Counted from the first letter of the stretch, positions 1 through 10,800 are shown. The stretch: 64,000 nucleotides of DNA from Streptomyces griseus (GCF_900460065.1 NZ_UAVD01000042.1:1-64000); one strand, 5' to 3'. The notes: generated by a model from the letters alone, not told the origin. Made by a program: numbers and translations.

Positions 1-390
1 CTCCCTGCGCCAGCATGTCCTGGATGTCGCTGATCTGCTTGGACAGCTGGGACTGGGCGTTGGTGGTGAGGAGCTTCTTGACGCCGATCTTCGCCGCCTC
101 GTCCTTGATGGACTGGGTCTCGGCGATCCGGAACGGGTTGGCCTCCTTCTCCGACTGGGAGAAGCCGACCACGGCGTCCTTGAGGTCCAGTTTCGGCGCA
201 CCGTAGGTTTCCAGCTTGCAGCCGGCGCCGGACGAGGAATCGGGGGTCTTGGCCTCCTGCGCGCCCTGACTGCTGTCGCCGCCCGCGTTGCTGGAGGTCT
301 CCGACTTGGCGCAGCCGGCGGCGGCCAGCGTGGCGGCGGCGAGGACGCAGGCCACGGCGAGGGTACGGGATCGACGCTGGATCATCATGC
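1..390 (-). CDS. Sugar ABC transporter substrate-binding lipoprotein (3' part beyond window)
   Basis: Only the first 130 codons are inside the window; the gene continues past the left edge. The N-terminus has a basic start, a hydrophobic stretch and a lipobox ending L-A-A-A-G-C, so it should be a lipoprotein anchored outside the membrane. The mature part begins with a Ser/Gly-rich linker and then G-F-S-Q-S-E-K-E-A-N-P-F-R, followed by A-Q-S-Q-L-S-K-Q-I-S-D-I-Q-D-M. This matches the periplasmic-binding-protein type-1 fold of sugar ABC systems (YtfQ/RbsB-like). The ATG at 390 has an AAGGAG-like ribosome site. It is divergent from the GH127 gene, so it probably imports arabinose- or galactose-type sugars released by the neighbouring enzymes; that substrate is inferred. 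Confidence 0.85.
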
Positions 391-557
391 GCGGAACGCT
401 CCTTGGCGGGTTGACGGCACGCTGATCGGCGTGCGGTCGGGCATGCGGGACGAGGCATCGGCTGCTCTGCGGCCGCTGCCGCCGCGCTCCTCACACCCCC
501 GCTCCGTCCTGCGGAAACAGTGGTGGTGAGAGTTTGTGCGGCCTGCCGGCGGCTCGG

Positions 558-573
558 TTTACAACGTTATATA
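558..573. promoter_or_regulatory. LacI-family-like operator, site 1
   Basis: TTTACAACGTTATATA is an imperfect palindrome centred on AACGTT (6 of 8 half-site positions match) in a GC-rich region. It lies 168 bp upstream of the sugar-binding lipoprotein start, and related sites occur at 737-752 and 11289-11304, all next to carbohydrate genes. LacI-family repressors commonly bind palindromes with a central CG. No LacI gene is in the window, so the regulator is unknown. Confidence 0.45.
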
Positions 574-736
574 TGCGGTGCGGCGCGGGCGGCAAGAGCG
601 ATGTCGATGCGTTTTCAAAATGTGCCGACGGACCACCGGGCCCATCCTCCGGCCGCCAACTCGCCTTTCGGCAAAGGCTCTGCGCGAAGCCTGGACAGCC
701 GCCCGGCACCGTGCTGTCATACCGCCGGACACGCGA

Positions 737-752
737 TTTTCAACGTTGCAAG
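737..752. promoter_or_regulatory. LacI-family-like operator, site 2
   Basis: TTTTCAACGTTGCAAG has the same CAACGTT core and an imperfect dyad (6 of 8). It lies about 263 bp upstream of the GH127 start and probably serves that side of the divergent region. The rest of 391-1014 shows no believable gene: one frame stays open through it but has poor codon bias and no ribosome site before 1001. Confidence 0.45.
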
Positions 753-1014
753 AACGGTGGCCGTCCGCCGCCCCGCCGTGCGGCGGCGGCCTTCGGCGTG
801 CGCCCGGCCGTCCGCCGCCCCCTCGCCCCGGCCGGCCGGCCCCCGCCCCGCGACCTGCCGCGCCCCGTTCACCGCTCCGCCGCACGCCTGTCGCACGTCA
901 GCCGCACAGCGCACCGCCCAGCAGCCCCGCCCCGCACGGCCACGGCGCCGTGCGGCCACCCCCACCGAGCCGGCCGCGGCACAGGCGGCCGGCCCGAGAG
1001 CAGGAGCCGCATCG

Positions 1015-3459
1015 ATGCCCCTGAACCGCAGGCAGCTCATCACCTCCGCGGTGGCCACCGCGATCACCACCGGCGCGACGAGCCGGTGGGCGACCGCCGC
1101 TACCCCCGGCCGCCACCGGGTCCCGGCCGCCCGCGGCGGCCACTACTCCCCCAACGCCGCCCCGCTGCACCCCACCGCGTTCCTGAAGCTGCCCCCGGGC
1201 AGGGTGACGGCGCACGGCTGGCTGGCCGGCCAGCTGAAGCTCCAGCTGGAGGGGCTGTGCGGCCGGTACGAGGAGTTCTCGCACTTCCTCGACTTCACGG
1301 CCACCGGCTGGGTCCGCCCGGACCGGGCCGGCTGGGAGGAAGTCCCCTACTGGCTGCGCGGATACGCCGATCTGGCGATCGTCACCGGGGACGCGACCGC
1401 GCTGGCCGCCACCCGCCGCTGGATGGACGCGATCCTCGCCACCGGGCGGTCCGACGGCTTCTTCGGCCCGGAGGCGCTGCGCACCTCACTGAACGGCGGC
1501 CCCGACTTCTGGCCGTTCCTCCCCCTGATCCAGGCCCTGCGCTCCTGGCAGGAGTACACCGAGGACAACCGGATCATCCCCTTCCTCAGCCGCTTCTTCC
1601 GCTACATGAACGCCCAGGGCCCGGGCGCCTTCGACACCAGCTGGATCGCCCTGCGCTGGGGCGACGGCCTGGACAGCGTCATGTGGCTCTACAACCGCAC
1701 GGGCGACGCCTTCCTCCTGGACCTCGTCGACAAGATCCACCGGTACGGGGCGGACTGGGGCGACAACCTGGTCGACCCGCACAACGTGAACATCGCCCAG
1801 GGCTTCCGGGAGCCCGCCCAGTTCGCACTGCGCAGCGGCTCGGCCACCGACACCCGCGACACCTACGGCACGTACGCGAAGGCCATGGACGCCTACGGGC
1901 AGTTCCCCGGCGGCGGCTTCGCGGGCGACGAGAACGCCCGACCGGGGCACGGCGACCCCCGCCAGGGCTTCGAGACCTGCGGGATCGTCGAGTTCATGGC
2001 GAGCCACCAGCTGCTCACCCGGATCACCGGGGACCCGCTGTGGGCGGACCGTTGCGAGGAGCTGGCGTTCAACTCGCTGCCGGCCTCGCTCGATCCGTCG
2101 GGCAAGGCGGTGCACTACATCACCTGCGCCAACAGTGTGGACCTGGACGACGTGCCCAAGCGGGACCGCCAGTTCCAGAACCCGTTCGCGATGCTGGCGT
2201 ACCTGCCGGGCGTCGACCAGTACCGCTGCTGCCCGCACAACTACGGCATGGGCTGGCCGTACTTCACCGAGGAGCTGTGGCTCGCCACCCCCGACGGCGG
2301 GCTCGCGGCGGCGATGTACGCGCCGAGCGAGGTGACGGCGAAGGTCGCGGACGGCACGGAGGTGACGTTCGTCGAGGAGACCGGCTATCCCTTCACGGAC
2401 ACCGTCACCCTGTCCCTCACCGCACCGAAGCCGCTGGCCTTCCCCTTGGTCCTGCGCGTCCCCGCCTGGTGCGCGGATCCGGACATCCGGGTCAACGGGC
2501 AGCGGGTGGCCGCTCCCTCAGGCCCGGCCTTCACCCGGATCGAGCGGACCTGGTCCAGCGGCGACCGGGTCACCCTGCGGCTGCCGCAGCGGACCACCGT
2601 ACGCACCTGGGCGGAGAACCACGGTTCCGTCAGCGTGGACCACGGGCCGCTCACGTACTCGCTGCGGATCGGCGAGGAGTACGAGCGGATCGGCGGCAGC
2701 GACGCGTTCCCGGAGTACGCGGTGCACGCCACGACCCCGTGGAACCACGGCCTCGTCGTGGACCCCGCCCGGCCGGCCGCGTCCCTGCGCCTGCGCTCCA
2801 CGGGCCGGGCCCCCGGCGACCATCCGTTCACGCTCGACGGCACCCCGCTCACCATGACCGCCCGCGCCCGCCGTATCCCGGAGTGGACGGCGGACGACGA
2901 GCACGTGGTCGCGCCCCTCCAACCGAGTCCGGCGCGCTCGACGGAACCGGTCGAGGAGGTCACGCTCGTGCCGATGGGCGCGGCCAGGCTGCGGATCACG
3001 TCGTTCCCGACGGTCGCCCCGGACGCCGAACCGTGGCTCGCGGACCGCTGGTACCGGATCGCCAACCGGCACTCCGGCAAGGTGCTCGGCGTGGACGGCA
3101 TGTCGACCGCGAACAGCGCCCACGTGGTGCAGTTCGGCGACACCGGCACGGCGGACCATCTGTGGCGGCTGGTCGCCAACGGCGACGGCTGGTACCGGAT
3201 CCGCAACCGGCACTCCGGCAAGGTGCTGGGCGTCGACCTGATGTCCACCGCGAACAGCGCGCACGTCGTCCTGTTCGACGACAACGACACCGCCGACCAC
3301 CTGTGGCGGCTCGTTCCGGACGGGGGCGGGTGGTTCCGGATCCGCAACCGGAACTCGGACAAGGTGCTCGGCGTGGACGGGATGTCCACGGCCGACAGCG
3401 CGCACGTCGTGCAGTACGACGACAACGGGACGGCCGACCATCTGTGGCGGCTCCTCTGA
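1015..3459 (+). CDS. Secreted GH127-type beta-L-arabinofuranosidase with C-terminal beta-trefoil lectin domain
   Basis: 814 aa. The start is the ATG at 1015, preceded by AGGAG at 1002-1006; the frame is open further upstream but lacks support. The N-terminus carries an R-R-x-L-I-T-S-A-V-A-type export signal that could be Tat. The body is the former DUF1680 fold. The F-E-T-C-G motif (E320, C322) and R-C-C-P-H-N (C405, C406) correspond to the Glu/three-Cys zinc site of GH127, in which the first Cys of the CC pair is the nucleophile; E306 is the likely acid/base. Residues 679-814 contain three repeats of W-Y/F-R-I-x-N-R-x-S-x-K-V-L-G-V-D, a ricin-type trefoil that should bind sugar. It should release L-arabinofuranose from plant glycans. 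GH146 is close in sequence and cannot be excluded. Confidence 0.88.
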   Translation: MPLNRRQLITSAVATAITTGATSRWATAATPGRHRVPAARGGHYSPNAAPLHPTAFLKLPPGRVTAHGWLAGQLKLQLEGLCGRYEEFSHFLDFTATGWVRPDRAGWEEVPYWLRGYADLAIVTGDATALAATRRWMDAILATGRSDGFFGPEALRTSLNGGPDFWPFLPLIQALRSWQEYTEDNRIIPFLSRFFRYMNAQGPGAFDTSWIALRWGDGLDSVMWLYNRTGDAFLLDLVDKIHRYGADWGDNLVDPHNVNIAQGFREPAQFALRSGSATDTRDTYGTYAKAMDAYGQFPGGGFAGDENARPGHGDPRQGFETCGIVEFMASHQLLTRITGDPLWADRCEELAFNSLPASLDPSGKAVHYITCANSVDLDDVPKRDRQFQNPFAMLAYLPGVDQYRCCPHNYGMGWPYFTEELWLATPDGGLAAAMYAPSEVTAKVADGTEVTFVEETGYPFTDTVTLSLTAPKPLAFPLVLRVPAWCADPDIRVNGQRVAAPSGPAFTRIERTWSSGDRVTLRLPQRTTVRTWAENHGSVSVDHGPLTYSLRIGEEYERIGGSDAFPEYAVHATTPWNHGLVVDPARPAASLRLRSTGRAPGDHPFTLDGTPLTMTARARRIPEWTADDEHVVAPLQPSPARSTEPVEEVTLVPMGAARLRITSFPTVAPDAEPWLADRWYRIANRHSGKVLGVDGMSTANSAHVVQFGDTGTADHLWRLVANGDGWYRIRNRHSGKVLGVDLMSTANSAHVVLFDDNDTADHLWRLVPDGGGWFRIRNRNSDKVLGVDGMSTADSAHVVQYDDNGTADHLWRLL

Positions 3460-3502
3460 AGCCGCTTCTCACCTCCCCGGTATGACTACGAAAGGGATGT
3501 CC

Positions 3503-5854
3503 ATGCGACCAGCACCCGCACCCCGCCGCCGCACCTGGTGGCGGAGATTAACGGCCACCACCGGCCTCCTCGCCCTGGTGGCCACCGCCCTCGTGGGGAC
3601 CGGCACCGCCCCGGCCGCCGCCGCGCCCGCCGCCTGGGAGCCGAAGCCCGCGCCCATGACGACGCCCTGGACGAACAGCGTCCCCGTCGACAAGCCGCTG
3701 CCGGAGTATCCGCGCCCGCAGCTGACCCGCCCCGACTGGACGAACCTCAACGGCATCTGGGACTTCGCGGTCACCGGCCGTGACGCCGGACAGCCGGCGA
3801 CGTTCCCGGAGCAGATCCGGGTCCCGTTCGTCGCCGAGTCGGCGCTCTCCGGCATCCAGCGCCGCATCACCGAGAACGACAAGCTCTGGTACAAGCGGAC
3901 CTTCACCGTCCCCGCGAACTGGAACAACCGCCGGGTCAAGCTGCACTTCGGGGCCTCCGACTGGCAGACCACGGTCTGGGTCAACGGCACCCAGGTCGGG
4001 GCACACAAGGGCGGGTTCGACGCGTTCGCGTACGACATCACCCCGCAGCTCAACGGCGGGACGAACACAGTCGTGGTCTCCGTCCACGACCCGAGCCAGA
4101 CCGGCGGCCAGGCGGTCGGCAAGCAGCGCATCAACGACGTGAAGCCGCACCCGGGCGGCGGGATCTTCTACACCGCGGCCTCCGGCATCTGGCAGACGGT
4201 CTGGCTGGAACCGGTGGCCTCCGCGCACATCACCCGCCTCGACATGACGCCCGACCTGGGGAACAACACCCTGCGGGTGAAGGTCCAGACGGCGGGCGCG
4301 GCGGGCCGGAGCGCCCGGATCACCGTCTCCTCCGGCGGTACGGTCGTGGGCACGGCGACCGGCGCGGTGAGCGGCGAGATCTCCGTACCCGTACCGAATC
4401 CGCGGCTGTGGACGCCCGAGGATCCGTTCCTGTACGACGTGAAGGCGGATCTCCTCGACGGTTCGGCCGTCACCGACACCGCGGGAAGCTACACCGGCAT
4501 GCGGTCGATCGGGATCGCCAAGGTCGACAACATCCTGCGTCCGGTGCTCAACGGGAAGTTCGTGTTCCAGACGGGCACCCTGGACCAGGGGTACTGGCCG
4601 GACGGCATCTACACCGCGCCGAGCGACGCGGCGCTGAAGTACGACCTCCAGGCGCACAAGGACCTCGGGTTCAACATGGTCCGCAAGCACATCAAGGTGG
4701 AGCCGCAGCGGTGGTTCTACTGGGCGGACAAGCTGGGTCTGCTGGTGTGGCAGGACATGCCGTCCATGGACACGGGCAAGGTGCCGGACGGGCCCGCGCG
4801 CACCCAGTGGGAGGCGGAGTACCGGAACATCATCGACCAGCACCGCAGTTCGCCCTCGGTGGTGATGTGGGTCAACCAGAACGAGGGCTGGGGGCAGTAC
4901 GACCAGGCGAGGATCGCCGACGAGGTGAAGGCGCAGGACCCCTCGCGTCTGGTCAACAACATGAGCGGGGTCAACTGCTGCGGCTCGGTCGACGGCGGCA
5001 ACGGCGACGTGGTGGACAACCACATCTACGTCGGCCCCGGGAACACCGCGCCGAGCGCCACCCGGGCGGCCGTGCTGGGCGAGTTCGGCGGGCTCGGCTA
5101 CAAGGTGCCGGGCCACGAGTGGTATCCGGGCGGCGGCTTCAGCTACGAGGACCAGCCGAGCATCGCCGCGCTCGACAACCGGTTCGTCGGTCTCCTGGAC
5201 GCCATCCGGATCGGCCAGCTGCCCGCCGGGCTCTCCGCGTCGGTCTACACGGAGATCACGGACGTCGAGAACGAGGCGAACGGGCTGCTGACCTACGACC
5301 GCCAGGTGGTGAAGGTCGACACGGCCCGGGTGAAGGCCGCCAACCATGCCCTCATCCAGGCGTCCCGCAACCCCGCTCCCCCGGTGAACCTCCCCACCGG
5401 GCAGTACAGGTCGCTGCGGGTCACCACCCCCGGGCACACCACGAAGCACCTGCGCCACTACGACGGGCTGGCCTTCACCGAGGTGGTGAACAGCGGGAGC
5501 CCGGCCGTGCTGAAGGCGGACGCCACCTGGAAGATCGTCCCGGGGCTCGCCAACAGCAACTGCTACTCCTTCGAGTCCCGGAACTACCCCGGCGAGTTCC
5601 TCCGCCACCGGGAGTTCCGGGTCCGTCGTGACGCCGACGACAACTCCGCGCTGTTCAAGGCGGATGCGACGTGGTGCGCGGTCGCGGGCAACGGCGGGGT
5701 GCGGTTCACGAGCGCCAACCTGCCGGGCAGCTATCTGCGCCACATCGACTCCGCGGTGTGGCTCGCCACGCCGGGCGGGGGGCAGCCCTTCGACAGCCCG
5801 GCGCTGTTCACCGAGGACACGACGTGGGCGGTGGACGCGCCGTGGGCGCCGTGA
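3503..5854 (+). CDS. Secreted glycoside hydrolase family 2 protein with AbfB (CBM42-like) domain
   Basis: 783 aa. I chose the ATG at 3503 because GAAAGGG lies 6 nt upstream; ATGs at 3482 and 3497 are poorer. A signal peptide (basic, Leu/Ala-rich, ending A-A-A-A-P) leads into the GH2 sugar-binding domain (P-L-P-E-Y-P-R-P-Q), an Ig-like domain and a TIM barrel. Q-N-E-G-W-G carries the family acid/base Glu; the S-V-Y-T-E-I-T-D-V-E-N-E region should hold the nucleophile. From about residue 630 on, repeated L-R-H motifs (K-H-L-R-H-Y, F-L-R-H-R, Y-L-R-H-I) identify an AbfB beta-trefoil, which binds arabinofuranose side chains. It lies 43 bp after the GH127 gene on the same strand and probably shares its transcript. 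Exact substrate (galactoside, glucuronide or arabinoside) is open. Confidence 0.85.
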   Translation: MRPAPAPRRRTWWRRLTATTGLLALVATALVGTGTAPAAAAPAAWEPKPAPMTTPWTNSVPVDKPLPEYPRPQLTRPDWTNLNGIWDFAVTGRDAGQPATFPEQIRVPFVAESALSGIQRRITENDKLWYKRTFTVPANWNNRRVKLHFGASDWQTTVWVNGTQVGAHKGGFDAFAYDITPQLNGGTNTVVVSVHDPSQTGGQAVGKQRINDVKPHPGGGIFYTAASGIWQTVWLEPVASAHITRLDMTPDLGNNTLRVKVQTAGAAGRSARITVSSGGTVVGTATGAVSGEISVPVPNPRLWTPEDPFLYDVKADLLDGSAVTDTAGSYTGMRSIGIAKVDNILRPVLNGKFVFQTGTLDQGYWPDGIYTAPSDAALKYDLQAHKDLGFNMVRKHIKVEPQRWFYWADKLGLLVWQDMPSMDTGKVPDGPARTQWEAEYRNIIDQHRSSPSVVMWVNQNEGWGQYDQARIADEVKAQDPSRLVNNMSGVNCCGSVDGGNGDVVDNHIYVGPGNTAPSATRAAVLGEFGGLGYKVPGHEWYPGGGFSYEDQPSIAALDNRFVGLLDAIRIGQLPAGLSASVYTEITDVENEANGLLTYDRQVVKVDTARVKAANHALIQASRNPAPPVNLPTGQYRSLRVTTPGHTTKHLRHYDGLAFTEVVNSGSPAVLKADATWKIVPGLANSNCYSFESRNYPGEFLRHREFRVRRDADDNSALFKADATWCAVAGNGGVRFTSANLPGSYLRHIDSAVWLATPGGGQPFDSPALFTEDTTWAVDAPWAP

Positions 5855-5874
5855 CCTGACCAGGGGCATGCCCA

Positions 5875-5930
5875 GGGGCCCGGCTGCGGCGGAGGACATT
5901 CCCTCCGTCGCCGCCGGGCCCCCTTTTTTC
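5875..5930 (+). terminator. Rho-independent terminator after the GH127-GH2 operon
   Basis: A GC-rich inverted repeat (GGGGCCCGGC...GCCGGGCCCC with internal GGCGGAGG/CCTCCGTCGCC pairing) is followed by six T's at 5924-5929, about 20 bp after the GH2 stop. It is the clearest T-tailed terminator in the window. Confidence 0.85.
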
Positions 5931-5959
5931 ACGGGAGCCGTACGGCCGGGCTCAGCGGG

Positions 5960-7636
5960 TCAGAAGCGGTTCGGGGCGCGTTCCGGGACCGGGGACCCGG
6001 GGAGCGCGTCCGGCTTCTCGTTCTGGCGTGCCTGCGCGTTCGACGCTGCGGTCGCCCTGCAGGTCACGTCCTTCGCGGGCAGCTTGCCGGTGGACAGGTA
6101 GCGGTTGACCGCGCCGTCCGCGCAGGCGTTGCCGCTCGGGTAGACACCGTGGCCTTCGCCGCCGAGGACGGTGACCATCTTCGAGCCCTTCAGCTGGGCG
6201 TGCAGCGCCTGGCCGCTGGGCAGCGGGGTCTGCGAGTCCCACTCGTTCTGTACGACCAGGGAGCCGACCTTGTTCTTGACCACGGTCACCGGCTCGGCGG
6301 ACTCTCCCCAGAAGGCACAGGGTTTGATGCTGGACGCGAAGTCACCGTAGAGCGGGTAGCGGCCCTTGTCCGCGATGGCGTCCCGCCGGTAGCTCTCCGG
6401 ATCGCGGGACCACGCGGCCGAGTTGTCGCCGCACACCACGGCCCAGAAGCCGGCCGTCATGTTGTCGGCGGGGGTCTCGGCGGCGAGTGCGGCCTTCCCG
6501 GCCCACTCGGGCGCCGGGGCCCCGCCGCCCTCGGTGATCCGGGCGAGCTTCTTCGCGGAGGCGGGCCTGCCCTCCGCGGCCTTCCTCAGCTCGACGAACG
6601 CCTCGGTGGCCGAAAGCGGGCTGAAGACCGCCGACCGCATGCCACTGCGGACGTCGTCACCGGTGACCGGTTGCCCGTCCAGGTCGATGGGCTTCCGGTC
6701 GGCCCGGGCGACGAGGTCCCAGAAGGTCCAGTCGACCTTCTTCGGGGTGTCCCCGAGACCGTACGTCTTCGAGCGTGCGGCGGCCCACTCGGTCCACCGG
6801 TCGAACGCGGGCTCCGCTCCCTCGGCCCACCACTGGACCATCCCGCGCCAGGCGCGCTGCGGGTCGACCGCGCTGTCCAGCACGAACCGGTCGGCACGGC
6901 CCGGGAAGAGCTGGGCGTAGACGGCCCCCAGATAGGTGCCGTAGGAGTAGCCGACGTAGGAGATCTTCTTCGATCCGAGGATCGCCCGCACCAGGTCCAT
7001 GTCGCGTGCCGTGTTGCGGGTCGTGATGTGCGGGAGCCTGTCCCCCATCTTCTCGCGGCACTTGTCCGCAACGGTCCGCGCCCAGGCGACGTCCTTCGCG
7101 TACGTCGCCGCCTTGTACGGCCGCAACCACTCCTCCTGCTCCGGTGTGAGGTTGCAGGAGACCGGGCTGGAGCGGCCCATCCCCCGCGGGTCGAAGCCGA
7201 CCAGGTCGTAGCTCTTGAGCACGGAGCTCGGCAGTTCCTCCTTCAGCATCGTCGGCATCCACAGCCCCTCGCCACCGGGGCCGCCGGGGTTGGAGAGGAG
7301 GATGCCGCGCCGCTTGCCCGGCTCGGCGGTCCTGATCCGGGATATCGCCAGGTCGATCCGCTTGCCTCCGGGTTTCCGGTAGTCCAGCGGGACCTTGACC
7401 GTGGCGCACTGGTACTCCGCCGGGCCCTCGGCGTCGCACCGCTTCCACCGGGGCTTCTGCTTCGCGTAGCGGTCGAGCGCGCTCGTGGCGGCGGGTGCGG
7501 GCGAGGAGACGGCCGAGGGGGTCCCGGCCGAGGGGGCGGCAGCCGGGGCCGCGGTGGCCGTCGAGACGGCGAACGCTGGTGCGAGCGTCGCCGTGACACT
7601 CACGGCCACCAGGGGCGCGAGGCGTCGTCTGCGCAC
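5960..7636 (-). CDS. Secreted alpha/beta-hydrolase, tripeptidyl aminopeptidase family (S33)
   Basis: 558 aa. The likely start is GTG at 7636 with GGAAGG 9 nt upstream; an open frame extends to 7720 without a better start. A signal peptide (R-R-R-R-L-A-P-L-V-A-V...A-T-A-A-P) and an Ala/Pro/Ser-rich linker precede the hydrolase. N-P-G-G-P-G-G forms the oxyanion region, G-F-D-P-R-G is the conserved strand, and G-Y-S-Y-G is the nucleophile elbow. A C-terminal TAP-like region follows (Q-N-E-W-D-S-Q-T-P-L for the Asp, G-E-G-H-G for the His), so the triad is complete. It resembles Streptomyces SlpD/SlpE/Tap enzymes that trim short peptides from exported proteins. It is convergent with the GH2 gene. 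Confidence 0.88.
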   Translation of the reverse strand: MRRRRLAPLVAVSVTATLAPAFAVSTATAAPAAAPSAGTPSAVSSPAPAATSALDRYAKQKPRWKRCDAEGPAEYQCATVKVPLDYRKPGGKRIDLAISRIRTAEPGKRRGILLSNPGGPGGEGLWMPTMLKEELPSSVLKSYDLVGFDPRGMGRSSPVSCNLTPEQEEWLRPYKAATYAKDVAWARTVADKCREKMGDRLPHITTRNTARDMDLVRAILGSKKISYVGYSYGTYLGAVYAQLFPGRADRFVLDSAVDPQRAWRGMVQWWAEGAEPAFDRWTEWAAARSKTYGLGDTPKKVDWTFWDLVARADRKPIDLDGQPVTGDDVRSGMRSAVFSPLSATEAFVELRKAAEGRPASAKKLARITEGGGAPAPEWAGKAALAAETPADNMTAGFWAVVCGDNSAAWSRDPESYRRDAIADKGRYPLYGDFASSIKPCAFWGESAEPVTVVKNKVGSLVVQNEWDSQTPLPSGQALHAQLKGSKMVTVLGGEGHGVYPSGNACADGAVNRYLSTGKLPAKDVTCRATAASNAQARQNEKPDALPGSPVPERAPNRF

Positions 7637-7882
7637 GATATCGATCCTTCCGGTCGCATGTTCGGACAGGAGGATCTTGTCGGACCTGTGCACACGCGCG
7701 TATCCCTCCCGGGGCCCCAACTCCCGTACGCCTCCGGAATGACGGCAACCGTCAGGAATGGTCCGCGGGTTGGAGAACCTTTCCTGCCGCGCCGAATCCC
7801 CTGCCGTCCCGGATCCGCTGCGCCTCCCGGCGCGCCCGGGGCTTCCGGGACGCGCCGGGAGGGGATCCGCCGTGTTCGCGGG

Positions 7883-10800
7883 CTACGGTCGCTGACGGCC
7901 GTGGAGCGCTGACACCTCCTCGGCGGTCAGGGCCTTGTCGTAGACCCCGACCTGGTCGACGGAGCCGTTCCAGAAGTCGCCCCGGGCACCGTCGTACTGG
8001 GCCCGCCCGACGGAGAGCGGGCCGGTGCTCACATCGGCCGGCCCGGCCGCGGTGGTGGCGGCGGGCTTCCCGTCGACGTACAGCGTGATCTCGTCGCCCT
8101 TGCGGACCCCGACCAGGTGGTACCACTTCCCGGTCTCCGGGGTGATCTCCCATCGGGCGCGCTTGCCGCCGGGGGTGGAGAAGGCGAACGCGCCCTGTCC
8201 GTACTGGAGGTAGAAGGGGTTCTCGGTGCGGCGGCCGTCCTGGCTGACGACCGTGGCGTAGTTGCCGGGCAGGGCGTCGAGCGAGGCCCAGGCGGAGACG
8301 GTGTAGTCCTTGGTGGTGTCCACGACCGGACCTGAGCTCTGCGCGTACTGCCCCTCACCGTCGAACGTCAGCGCCGAGCCCGTGACGCCCGGGACCCAGG
8401 ACGAGCCGCCCTCCAGCGTCAGGTGGGCCTTGTTGGGGCCGCTGTCGCGGGCGGTCGTGCCCGTGTTCTCGTCGAGCGACCAGGAACCGCCGCCCTTCAG
8501 CTCGTCGCGCTCACCGGCGGCGGCCCCGGCGGCGATGACCTGGCGGTTGATCTCCCGAACCTTCTTCGGGTCGACCTTGATCTCTCGGCGGTCGTACGTC
8601 CAGAGCCCGTTGAGCTCGTTCTCCAGATCGCTGACCTGGGTGTAGACGGAGCCGGACAGTTCCGCTCCGGCGGCGGCGAGGTAGTACGTACGGGTGTTGT
8701 CGACGTACTTCGCGGTGAGCGCGGCCTTGTCCGCCACGCCGGAGTAGATGTTGGCCGGGGCGCCGGGCCACATGTGACCGGGTGTCCGCAGCGTGAAGCC
8801 GCCGTGCTCGCCGTCCATCGCGGCGCGACGGTCGTCCGGGAAGGCCGGGTCGTTGTTCACGTAGTCGTGGTGGTCGATGATCTCGCCCTTGCCGGAGTCC
8901 CCCTTGGAGGCGCAGCAGTTGACACCGCTGTGCGCGTTGACCACGCGGGACGGGTCCAGCGCCTTGACGTCCTCGGCGATCTTGCCGGTCTCCGTGCGGT
9001 CCCACTCGCCCCAGCCCTCGTTGAAGACGATCCAGCCGCTGATCGAGGGGTAGTTGTGGAACTGCTTCATCAACTCCTTGCCCTGGGTGAGGAAGGCGTT
9101 CTTGCCGGCGTCGTTGTCGATGTCGGCGTTGACGAAGTCCTGCCACACCAGAAGTCCGAGCCGGTCTGCGTGGTAGTACCAGCGCGGCGACTCGACCTTG
9201 ATGTGCTTGCGTACGGCGTTGAAGCCGAGGTCCTTCTGGGCCTTCAGGTCGAAGGTGAGGGCCGCGTCGCTGGGCTGGGTGTACAGCCCGTCGGGCCAGA
9301 AGCCCTGGTCGAGCATGGCGAGGGAGAAGAAGGGCTTCCCGTTGAGGACGAGCTTCTGGTAGCCGCCGACCTTGTCGACCTTCAGCTGCCGCATGCCGAA
9401 GTAGCTTTCGACGCTGTCCTTGGAGCGGCCGTCGGTGAGGGAGACGTCGAGGTCGTACAGGTAGGGGTCGTCGGGCGACCAGAGGTGCTGGTTTGTGAGC
9501 TGGAGGCCGAGCTTGCGGTTGGCGGGGCCGCTGACCGTGCCGACGACCTTGCCCTTGCGGTCGCGGGCGACGGCCGTGATCCGGGCGTCGGCGGACGCCT
9601 TGTCGGAGTTGACCGTGACCGCGAGGCGGCCGGTGTCGATGTCCGGGGTGGTGGTCAGGGAGTCGATGGCGGCGGGGGCGACCGGCTCCATCCACACGGT
9701 CTGCCAGATGCCGGAGGTCGGGGTGTAGACGATGCCGCCGGGGTTGGTGGACTGCTTGCCCTTGGGCTGGTTCGGTCCCGTCCTGTCGGTGACCGCGACG
9801 ACGATCTCCTGGGGGCCGCTGCCCAGAAGCGCATCGGTGATGTCGGCGGTGAACCCGGTGTACCCGCCGGTGTGTTCGGCGACCTTGGTGCCGTTGACCC
9901 ACACGGTGGACCGGTAGTCGACGGCGTCGAAGTTGAGCTTCAGCCGCTTGCCCTCGCCGGACGCGCCCTTACCGCCCTTGCCGATCGACCAGTTCTTCGG
10001 CACGGTGACGAGCTTGCGGTAGAACATGTGGTCCTCGTCGCGCTCCAGGCCGGAGAGCTGGGACTCCACCGGGAACGGCACGATGATCTTCTCGTCGAGC
10101 TTCTTGCCGAAGACCGGCTGCTCGCCCTCGGCGGCCCCGGCGAACTCCCAGGGGCCGTTGAGGTTCTTCCACTGGTCGCGGACCTGCTGCGGCCGGGGGT
10201 ACTCGGGCAGCGGGTGGTTCTTGTCCAGCTTGTCGCCCCAGGGGGTGGTGAGGCGGTGCGTGGAGAGGTTCTTGGCGGTGCGGCCGATCTCCGGGACGGT
10301 CTCCGCGCCCGACTTCAGGCCGCCCTTGCCGTCGTAGACGACCTTTACCCGCTGGTCCTTCAGGACGGGCGCGGCGAGATCGATGATGAGCGCCCTCGGG
10401 TTGTCCGAGGCCCGGTTCACCGACTTCACCGGCATCGGCGAGGTGTCCACCTCGATCTTGAGGTGCTCCTTCACCTTCCGCCAGTCCGCGACCCGGTCCC
10501 GGAAGGTGGCCTGGAGGCGCTTGCCGTTCTTCGCGATGCCGAGGGCGACCGGGTAGACCTCGAAGTCGGCGGGCGGGGTGAACGCGGACTCGGGGACGAT
10601 CTGCTTCTTCAGACCGTCGGCCTCCCAGCGCAGGAACATGCTGGCGCCGCCGGTGTCCTGGAACATCTCCAGCTTGAATGCGTGCTTCTCCCCGGCTTTC
10701 AGGGAGATCGGAGCGCTGTGCTGCTCCTTGTCCCAGTCCGGCTCCCAGTGGTCGATGACAACGTTGCCGTCGAGATGGAGGCGGAAGCCGTTGTCGCCGA

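Noticed and set aside
520..1014. Long open frame upstream of the GH127 start suggesting a larger protein
   Set aside because: It is Pro/Arg/Ala-rich with weak codon bias, crosses the CAACGTT sites, and has no ribosome site; AGGAG plus signal peptide at 1015 is clearly better.
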